Shown piece by piece: positions 57,543-64,000 of a DNA stretch of 64,000 nucleotides. This stretch comes from JBDFMH01 sp047238125 (lineage in GTDB: Bacteria; Pseudomonadota; Alphaproteobacteria; Sphingomonadales; Sphingomonadaceae): assembly GCF_047238125.1 (NCBI RefSeq), contig NZ_JBDFMH010000001.1, positions 744,001 to 808,000 on the forward strand, in the 5' to 3' direction. The first letter of the stretch is position 1. Every line of letters begins with the position of its first letter. Made by a program: the position numbers and the translations under genes. The notes beneath the pieces were generated by a model that saw only the letters and a list, made by a program, of their open reading frames with translations, was not told the DNA's origin and did not search any database.

Positions 57543-60203
57543 ATGACATCGACCAACGACATCCGCCGTTCCTTCCTCGACTATTTCGCGGGGACTGGCC
57601 ACCGCGTGGTGCCATCGGCGCCGCTGGTGCCGCACAATGATCCGACGCTGATGTTCGTCAACGCCGGCATGGTGCCGTTCAAGAATGTCTTCACCGGGCT
57701 CGAGACGCGCCCCTATGTCACTGCTACATCCTCGCAGAAGTGCGTGCGGGCGGGTGGCAAGCATAATGACCTCGACAATGTCGGCTACACGGCGCGCCAT
57801 CACACCTTCTTCGAGATGCTCGGCAATTTCTCGTTCGGGGATTATTTCAAGGAACAGGCGATCCATCATGCCTGGACGTTGATCACCAGGGAATGGGGCA
57901 TCGATCCGGCGCGGCTGACCGCGACCGTCTATCATACCGATGACGAGGCGTTCGATCTCTGGAAGAAAGTGGCCGGTCTGCCCGAGAGCCGGATCATCCG
58001 GATCCCCACCAAGGACAATTTCTGGGCGATGGGCGATACCGGCCCGTGCGGCCCCTGTTCGGAGATCTTCTTCGATCATGGCGATCATATCCCGGGTGGC
58101 CCGCCCGGCAGCCCGGACGAGGATGGCGACCGCTTCGTCGAGATCTGGAATCTTGTCTTCATGCAGTATGAGCAGGAGGCGAACGAGATCGTGCGCGACC
58201 TGCCCAAGCCGTCGATCGACACCGGCATGGGGCTGGAGCGGGTGGCGGCCGTGCTGCAGGGCGTGCACGACAATTATGATACCGACACGTTCAAGGCGCT
58301 GATCGCGGCGTCCGGCGAACTGACGAAAAGCGCGACCGATGGCGCCAACACCGCATCGCACCGCGTGATCGCCGATCACCTGCGCGCATCGGGCTTCCTG
58401 GTGGCGGACGGCGTGCTGCCTGCGAACGAGGGCCGCGGCTATGTGCTGCGCCGGATCATGCGCCGCGCGATGCGCCACGCCCACCTGCTGGGCGCGGCCG
58501 AGCCGCTGATGCACCGGCTGGTGCCGGCGCTGGTAGCCGAGATGGGCGCGGCCTATCCTGATCTGGTCCGCGCGCAGCCGCTGATCGAGGAAACGTTGAA
58601 GCTGGAGGAGACGCGCTTCCGCCAGACGCTGGCCAATGGACTGCGCCTGCTGGACGAGGCCACCGGCAGCATGGCCGAAGGCGATACGCTGCCAGGTGCG
58701 ACTGCGTTCAAGCTCTACGACACGTTCGGCTTCCCCTATGACCTGACCGAGGATGCGCTCAGGACGCAGGGTCTGTCAGTCGATCGCGCTGGGTTCGATG
58801 CCGCGATGGCCGAGCAGAAGGCGGCAGCGCGCGCGGCCTGGAAGGGGTCCGGCGAAAAGGCGTCCGACGACCTGTGGTATGATCTGGCCGAGCAGCATGG
58901 CGGCACCGAGTTCACCGGCTATGTCAGCCATGAGGGCGAGGGCCAGGTGCTGGCGATCGTCAAGGACGGCGCGGTGGTCGACGTGGCCGCGGCCGGCGAT
59001 GAGGTCGTGATCCTGACCAACCAGACACCCTTCTACGCTGAAAGCGGTGGCCAGATGGGCGACGCCGGCACGATCAGCGCCGATAGGCTCAAGGTCGAGG
59101 TGAGCGATACCGCCAAGCCGCTCGGGCGGCTGCACGCGCATCGCGCTCGGATCGTCGAAGGCAGGGTGAAGCCGGGCGATCCGGTGCACCTGTCGGTCGA
59201 TGCCGATCGCCGGGCGCGGTTGCGCGCCAATCATTCGGCAACCCACCTGCTGCATGCGGCGCTGCGCCACCGGCTGGGTGGCCATGTCACCCAGAAGGGC
59301 AGCCTGGTCGCGCCCGATCGGCTGCGGTTCGATTTCTCGCAGCAAAAGGCGATGACTGCGGACGACATCGCCGCGGTCGAGGCCGAAGTGAACCGTCACA
59401 TTCGTGAAAATGATGCGGTCGGCACACGACTGATGACGCCCGAGGCGGCGGTCGAAGCAGGCGCGTTGGCACTGTTCGGCGAGAAATATGGGGAAGAAGT
59501 GCGCGTGCTCTCGATGGGTCGCGCCGATGACGACAGCTATTCGGTCGAGCTCTGCGGCGGCACCCACGTCAATGCGCTGGGCGATATCGCGCTATTCAAG
59601 ATCGTGGCGGAGAGCGCAGTCTCGTCCGGCGTCCGCCGCATCGAGGCGTTGACCGGCGAGGCGGCCCGGCTGTGGCTGACCCAGCGCGAGGACAAGCTGA
59701 AGGAAGTCGCCGCGACTCTGAAGGCTTCGCCCGAGGAAGTACCGGCTCGGATCGCCAGCCTGGTGGAGGAACGCAAGCGACTGGAGCGCGAACTGGCCGA
59801 GGCAAAGCGGGCACTGGCGCTGGGCGGCGGTGCCGCCAAGGCGGAAGCCGCAGGCCCGGAGCAGGTCGGCGGTATTGCGTTCACAGGCCAGGTGATCGAC
59901 GGGCTCGATCCCAAGGCGCTGCGCGGCCTGGTCGACGAGGCGAAGGGCCGGCTCGGCTCGGGTGTCGCCGTACTGGTTGCCGTCAGCGATGGCCGTGCGA
60001 CGGTCGCGGTCGGCGTGACCGACGATCTGAAAGGATCGCTGAGCGCGGTCGATCTGGTCCGTACCGCCGTCGCCGCGGTCGGCGGGCAGGGCGGTGGCGG
60101 CCGGCCGGATATGGCGCAGGGCGGCGGGCCGGACGGTTCGAAGGCGGCCGATGCGGTCGCAGCGGTACGCGCGGCGCTGGAGGGGCTGGCGGTCGCCGCT
60201 TAG
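57543..60203 (+). CDS. alaS: Alanyl-tRNA synthetase
   Basis: Encodes 886 aa. It charges tRNA-Ala in the cytoplasm. N-terminal catalytic domain: IRRSFLDYFAGTGHRVVPSAPL, DPTLMFVNAGMVPFKNVFTG, RHHTFFEMLGNFSFGDYFKE, GCGPCSEIFFD. The editing domain has HSATHLLHAALR and CGGTHV near residue 670, and the C-terminal C-Ala domain with the coiled-coil (LVEERKRLERELAEAKRAL) and the GGGRPDMAQGGG end is complete. Length fits the family. The stop overlaps that of the convergent antiporter gene. Confidence 0.98.
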   Translation: MTSTNDIRRSFLDYFAGTGHRVVPSAPLVPHNDPTLMFVNAGMVPFKNVFTGLETRPYVTATSSQKCVRAGGKHNDLDNVGYTARHHTFFEMLGNFSFGDYFKEQAIHHAWTLITREWGIDPARLTATVYHTDDEAFDLWKKVAGLPESRIIRIPTKDNFWAMGDTGPCGPCSEIFFDHGDHIPGGPPGSPDEDGDRFVEIWNLVFMQYEQEANEIVRDLPKPSIDTGMGLERVAAVLQGVHDNYDTDTFKALIAASGELTKSATDGANTASHRVIADHLRASGFLVADGVLPANEGRGYVLRRIMRRAMRHAHLLGAAEPLMHRLVPALVAEMGAAYPDLVRAQPLIEETLKLEETRFRQTLANGLRLLDEATGSMAEGDTLPGATAFKLYDTFGFPYDLTEDALRTQGLSVDRAGFDAAMAEQKAAARAAWKGSGEKASDDLWYDLAEQHGGTEFTGYVSHEGEGQVLAIVKDGAVVDVAAAGDEVVILTNQTPFYAESGGQMGDAGTISADRLKVEVSDTAKPLGRLHAHRARIVEGRVKPGDPVHLSVDADRRARLRANHSATHLLHAALRHRLGGHVTQKGSLVAPDRLRFDFSQQKAMTADDIAAVEAEVNRHIRENDAVGTRLMTPEAAVEAGALALFGEKYGEEVRVLSMGRADDDSYSVELCGGTHVNALGDIALFKIVAESAVSSGVRRIEALTGEAARLWLTQREDKLKEVAATLKASPEEVPARIASLVEERKRLERELAEAKRALALGGGAAKAEAAGPEQVGGIAFTGQVIDGLDPKALRGLVDEAKGRLGSGVAVLVAVSDGRATVAVGVTDDLKGSLSAVDLVRTAVAAVGGQGGGGRPDMAQGGGPDGSKAADAVAAVRAALEGLAVAA

Positions 60204-61984
60204 GCGGCCTCGCTGTCGCCGGTCGGATCGCTGAGCCGTCGCCCGCGCTGCGGCGGCTCCCGCTCCATCTCGGCCATCTCCATGATCTTGGCGCGCAGCT
60301 GGGCGCGCTTTTCGTGGATCGATGCGATCACCGGGCCCATGGCGAGCCCCATATCGACCAGCACCGCTTCCGAGAGCTGGAGCGAGCTTTCGAGCGTCTC
60401 TGGCACCGCATCGGTGGCGCCGGCCCGGTACAGCAGCGCGGCATGTTCCGGATCGCGAGCGCGGGCGACGATCGTGAGATCGGGATAGAGTTCGCGAACC
60501 TGCGTCGTGATCCGTGCCACCTGCACTGGATTGTCCATCGTCAGCACCAGCGCATCGGCGCGATCCAGCGCCAGCCGATCGATCATGCCGGGGCGCATCA
60601 CATCGCCGAAGCTGGCGTTGTAACCGCGCCGGCGCGCATGGTTGACCGCGTCGATATCCGCATCGATCGACAGGTAGGGCAGGGCGTGCGCCTGCATCAT
60701 CTGGGCGACTAGGCGCCCGACGCGACCGCAGCCGACGATGATCGCACGGTAACCGCCTTCGGGCGGCTCGGCATGTTCTTCACGCCCCAGTTCGACCCGT
60801 TGCGCGGCATCATGGCCGATCCGGGCCAGCAGCGGGGTGATGGTCAGGCCGATCGCGGTCACGATCTGCCAGAAGGCGGCGGTCGACGGCAGGATCAACT
60901 GGGCCTGCACGGCAGCGGCGAGCACGATCAGCGTGGTTTCCGAAGGCGACGACATCAAGAGGCCGGTTTCGGCGGCGACGCCCTTGGTTGCGCCGCTCAG
61001 CCGCAGCAGCAGCGCGGTGACCACCGATTTCAGCGCCACCACGCCGATCACTGCGATCGCCAGTTCCCACCAGTTGGCGACGATCATGCGGATATCGAGG
61101 CTCATGCCGACCGTGATCAGGAACACCCCGAGCGCGAGGCCGCGGAAGGGCGCGGTCGTCACCTCGACATCGGTATGATAGTCGGTCTCCGCGATCAGCA
61201 GGCCCGCCAGCAGCGCACCGACGATCGGCGACAGGCCGGCCGCGGTCGTGGCAACGCTGGCCAGGATCACGACCAGCAGGCTGGCGGCCAGGAACATCTC
61301 CGGGCTCTTGGTGCGCGCGGCCTGTGCGAACAGCGGCGGCAACGCGAACCGGCCGGCGACCATCAGCACCGCGACCGTCGCGCCGCCGATCAGCAGCACC
61401 TGTCCGATACTGTCACCGGTGCCGGCCGCCGCGGCCGGGGCCAACGCGCCGAGCAGGAAGATGATCGGGACCAGCGCCAGATCCTCGAACAACAGCATCG
61501 AGAATGCGGCACGGCCGACCGGACTGGTGGTGCCCACCATCGGCAGCACGAGCGCCGTCGACGACAGCGCGAGCGCGAGCCCGAGCCCGATTGCACCGCC
61601 CCAATTCTGGCCAATGAAATGCAGGGCGATGCCGATCAGCAGGCCCGACACCAGCAGTTCGGCGGCACCGAGGCCGAACACCTGCGATCGCATCGACCAG
61701 AGCCGACGGAACGAGAGTTCGAGACCGATCGAGAACAGCAGCAGCACGATGCCGAATTCGGCGAAGGGCGCGATCAATTCGGGGTTGGAGATCGTGATAT
61801 GGTAGAGCCAGGGATATTGGCCGATCAGCGAGCCGAGGCCGGCCGGGCCGACGAGCAGGCCGACGAGGATGAAGCCGATCACGGGGTTCACCCGCAGCCT
61901 GGCAAAGGCGGGGATCACGATGCCGGCGGCGCCGAGAATGACGAGCGAGTCGCTGAACGCTTCGGAATGCAGGGGAAGGGCCAT
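60200..61984 (-). CDS. CPA2 cation/proton antiporter with TrkA-N domain (Kef/YbaL-like)
   Basis: Encodes 594 aa. About 12 membrane segments (residues 5-395), with antiporter-family patterns such as GIVLLLFSIGLELSF, SSTALVLPMVG and GMSLDIRM, are followed by a TrkA-N Rossmann domain (AIIVGCGRVGRLVAQMMQ near residue 410, then LVLTMDNPVQVARI and IVARARDPEHAALLYRAGA) that binds nucleotide and gates transport. The acidic/basic C-terminal tail is probably cytoplasmic. It is divergent from a second CPA2 gene with 110 bp between the starts. The transported ion, K+ or Na+, is not clear. Confidence 0.9.
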   Translation of the reverse strand: MALPLHSEAFSDSLVILGAAGIVIPAFARLRVNPVIGFILVGLLVGPAGLGSLIGQYPWLYHITISNPELIAPFAEFGIVLLLFSIGLELSFRRLWSMRSQVFGLGAAELLVSGLLIGIALHFIGQNWGGAIGLGLALALSSTALVLPMVGTTSPVGRAAFSMLLFEDLALVPIIFLLGALAPAAAAGTGDSIGQVLLIGGATVAVLMVAGRFALPPLFAQAARTKSPEMFLAASLLVVILASVATTAAGLSPIVGALLAGLLIAETDYHTDVEVTTAPFRGLALGVFLITVGMSLDIRMIVANWWELAIAVIGVVALKSVVTALLLRLSGATKGVAAETGLLMSSPSETTLIVLAAAVQAQLILPSTAAFWQIVTAIGLTITPLLARIGHDAAQRVELGREEHAEPPEGGYRAIIVGCGRVGRLVAQMMQAHALPYLSIDADIDAVNHARRRGYNASFGDVMRPGMIDRLALDRADALVLTMDNPVQVARITTQVRELYPDLTIVARARDPEHAALLYRAGATDAVPETLESSLQLSEAVLVDMGLAMGPVIASIHEKRAQLRAKIMEMAEMEREPPQRGRRLSDPTGDSEAA

Positions 61985-62094
61985 GCCCCACCTTCGCCGC
62001 GATGCGGCGCAAACGCCAGTCTTGCACTGTGCGCCAAGCGGGGCAACGGTGGTCGCTTACCCCTTTTGACGACATTTGAAGGAGGCGCAGGCCT

Positions 62095-63723
62095 TTGCCG
62101 CACGCCATTCCATTGATCGAGACCATCGTCGGCGGGCTCGTGCTGGCATTTCTGTTCGGCGCGGTCGCGCATCGCCTCGGGCTGCCGACCATTGTCGGCT
62201 ATCTGGCGGCAGGTATCGCGGTGGGGCCGTTCACCCCGGGCTTCGTGGCGGACCAGGATCTGGCGACCGAGCTGGCCGAGATCGGCGTGATCCTGCTGAT
62301 GTTCGGGGTCGGCCTGCATTTCTCGCTGAAACAACTGCTGGCAGTGCGCAAGATCGCCATTCCCGGCGCGATCGTGCAGATCGGCGTCGCGATGGCGATG
62401 GGTTGGGCGCTGGCGCGCGGCCTGGGATGGAATGACGCGGCGGGACTGCTCTTCGGCCTCGCGCTGTCGGTGGCCAGTACGGTCGTGCTGCTGCGCGCGC
62501 TGCAGGAACGGCGGCTGATTGATACGGAACGCGGCCAGATCGCGGTCGGGTGGCTGATCGTCGAGGACCTGGTGATGGTGCTGGCGCTGGTCATGATCCC
62601 GGCGCTGGCGGGATCGGGCAGCGGCATCGATATCGGCATCGCGCTGGCGATCACGGTTGCGAAGGTGGCGGGCTTCGCCGCACTGATGCTGCTGTTCGGA
62701 CGGCGCGTGATCCCGTGGATGCTGCACCAGATCGCCCACACCGGATCACGCGAGCTGTTCCGTCTGGCGGTGCTGGCGCTGGCGCTGGGCGTGGCGTTCG
62801 GATCGGCCTCGCTGTTCGGGGTGTCGTTTGCGCTCGGCGCCTTCTTCGCAGGCATGATCCTGGCCGAATCACCGTTCAGCCAGCGGGCTGCCGAGGAAAC
62901 GCTGCCGCTGCGCGATGCGTTCGCGGTGCTGTTCTTCGTGTCGGTCGGTATGTTGTTCGATCCTGAGACGGTGATCGAGCAGCCGGGTGCGCTGCTGGCG
63001 ACGGTCGCAATCATCATGATCGGTAAATCGATCGCGGCCTTTGCGATCGTGCGCGCGTTCGGGCGTTCGTCACGCACCGCAACCACAATTGCAGCGAGCC
63101 TCGCGCAGATCGGTGAATTCTCGTTCATTCTCGCCACCTTGGGTGGCAAGCTGGAGATATTGCCGGAGGATGCACGCAACTTGATCCTTGGTGGCGCGAT
63201 CATCTCGATCATCCTGAACCCGCTGCTGTTCGCACTGATCAACCGGATTGGCGGCAAGCTGATCGATCGTGACGACGATCAGGCGATCGGCGGCGCCCCG
63301 GCTCCGCAGCAGGGCGGCCATGTCGTGCTGGTCGGCCATGGCCGCGTCGGCGGGCGCGTGGCCGACAAGCTGTGCGCGGCCGGCATCCGGCTGGTGGTGA
63401 TCGAGGCCGAGGACGATGTCGCACCCTGCCCGGGAAATGCGCGGCTGATCCTGGGCAATGCCGCCTCGGCCAAGACGCTCGAGCAGGCCGAACTTGCTAC
63501 CGCGCGGCTGATGTTCGTCGCTATCCCGGAGACGTATGAGGCGGGCCAGGCGATCGAGCAGGCGAAGCGGCTCAACCCCCGGCTGCGTATCGTCGCGCGC
63601 AGCCATTCGCCCAAGGAGTCGGAATATCTCGAAGCGCGTGGTGCCGACATGACGATCGTGCCCGAAGCCGAAGTCGCCAAGCGGATGATCGATGAGGCGT
63701 TGATGGGCGCCCCCGCGGATTGA
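62095..63723 (+). CDS. CPA2 antiporter with TrkA-N domain, YbaL family
   Basis: Encodes 542 aa from TTG 62095, with GGAGG 9 bp before it (MPHAIPLIETIVGGLVLAF). Membrane segments fill residues 5-385, including GVILLMFGVGLHFSLKQLL, LSVASTVVLLRALQER and FFVSVGMLFDPE. The TrkA-N domain follows near residue 405 (HVVLVGHGRVGGRVADKL, then IVARSHSPKESEYLEARGA). The features suit the YbaL branch of putative K+ efflux antiporters. It overlaps nothing upstream and ends 1 bp before the convergent hydrolase stop. Confidence 0.92.
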   Translation: MPHAIPLIETIVGGLVLAFLFGAVAHRLGLPTIVGYLAAGIAVGPFTPGFVADQDLATELAEIGVILLMFGVGLHFSLKQLLAVRKIAIPGAIVQIGVAMAMGWALARGLGWNDAAGLLFGLALSVASTVVLLRALQERRLIDTERGQIAVGWLIVEDLVMVLALVMIPALAGSGSGIDIGIALAITVAKVAGFAALMLLFGRRVIPWMLHQIAHTGSRELFRLAVLALALGVAFGSASLFGVSFALGAFFAGMILAESPFSQRAAEETLPLRDAFAVLFFVSVGMLFDPETVIEQPGALLATVAIIMIGKSIAAFAIVRAFGRSSRTATTIAASLAQIGEFSFILATLGGKLEILPEDARNLILGGAIISIILNPLLFALINRIGGKLIDRDDDQAIGGAPAPQQGGHVVLVGHGRVGGRVADKLCAAGIRLVVIEAEDDVAPCPGNARLILGNAASAKTLEQAELATARLMFVAIPETYEAGQAIEQAKRLNPRLRIVARSHSPKESEYLEARGADMTIVPEAEVAKRMIDEALMGAPAD

Positions 63724-64000
63724 TCAGCCGCCGCCGGGCGCCTTCGTGCCCATCGGCCGCGCCTCAGGATGGGGGACATCGGCCTGCGGGCCGCGTGTCC
63801 AATCGATCTGGTAAAGGTCGAACCGTCGATCGGCCAGATTGCGCACCGTGCCTTCCGCGCGTGCCCAGGTGAGGTCGGCGAGGTTCACGTCACTGATCGT
63901 CAGTGTCTCGACATTCTCGCTCGCTTCGGCGGCAATCCCGTCACGCGCAAACGGAAAGTCGCATGGGGTCAGGATGCAGCTCTGCGCATATTGGATGTCC
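63724..64000 (-). CDS. Carbon-nitrogen hydrolase (C-terminal part, cut by window edge)
   Basis: Only the last 91 residues are visible, in frame from the right edge. They read SCILTPCDFPFARDGIAAEASEN, with VETLTISDVNLADLTWARAEG and TVRNLADRRFDLYQIDW, typical of the C-terminal beta strands of nitrilase-type carbon-nitrogen hydrolases. The Glu-Lys-Cys triad lies outside the window. It is convergent with the YbaL-like gene, whose stop abuts it. Confidence 0.75.
   Translation of the reverse strand, partial: DIQYAQSCILTPCDFPFARDGIAAEASENVETLTISDVNLADLTWARAEGTVRNLADRRFDLYQIDWTRGPQADVPHPEARPMGTKAPGGG

Overview
The window is high-GC DNA with alphaproteobacterial gene style: dense operons with ATGA/GTGA stop-start overlaps, GGAGG-type ribosome sites and occasional GTG/TTG starts. 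Gene content points to Sphingomonadaceae (Sphingomonas or a close relative). The indicators are hppD-hmgA, an XrtA/PEP-CTERM exopolysaccharide block, a large TonB receptor, many stand-alone Rieske oxygenase alpha subunits and PQQ dehydrogenases. The genus is an inference. I see no rRNA, tRNA, CRISPR array, insertion sequence or integrase.

Layout. (1) 1-12038, all minus strand: most of an extracellular contractile injection system (eCIS), starting with sheath and tube. It continues through a gp51-like protein, a proline-rich protein, a DUF4255 cap protein, an AAA+ ATPase, a small conserved-looking protein, a DUF4157 protein, two adapter/LysM proteins, hub, spike, PAAR-like tip and gp25, into a baseplate J-like protein cut by the left edge. 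(2) 12.5-16.4 kb: small secreted or membrane proteins, a retropepsin-like protease and an SDR. (3) 16.5-19.1 kb: tyrosine catabolism (hppD, hmgA). A palindromic repeat lies in frame inside the start of hmgA. (4) 19.1-24.9 kb: NAD(P)HX dehydratase, histidine phosphatase, a ScfR/RamB-like regulator, an aldo/keto reductase and mannose-1-phosphate guanylyltransferase. (5) 25.1-32.6 kb: XrtA-type glycosyltransferase, PrsK/PrsR two-component system, a TPR protein and a DUF815-like ATPase.

(6) 32.7-57 kb: a catabolic island. It holds two PQQ dehydrogenases, two TetR regulators, a thiolase-like/DUF35/CoA-transferase module, two SDRs, four Rieske oxygenases, two tandem SnoaL/NTF2-like proteins, an acyl-CoA ligase with two ABM-domain proteins, a TonB receptor, an AhpD-like protein, a VOC protein and a GST. 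Five related 18-bp palindromes centred on CATG sit in the divergent or leading promoters, one directly upstream of the TetR gene at 38329-39000. This suggests a single TetR regulon taking up a hydrophobic or polycyclic substrate, oxidising and hydroxylating it, making a CoA ester and cleaving it. The substrate cannot be read from the sequence. (7) 57.5-64 kb: alaS, two divergent CPA2 antiporters with TrkA-N domains and a partial carbon-nitrogen hydrolase.

The most novel items are the eCIS locus, the CATG-palindrome regulon with its uncharacterised catabolic genes, and the repeat that has become coding sequence in hmgA.
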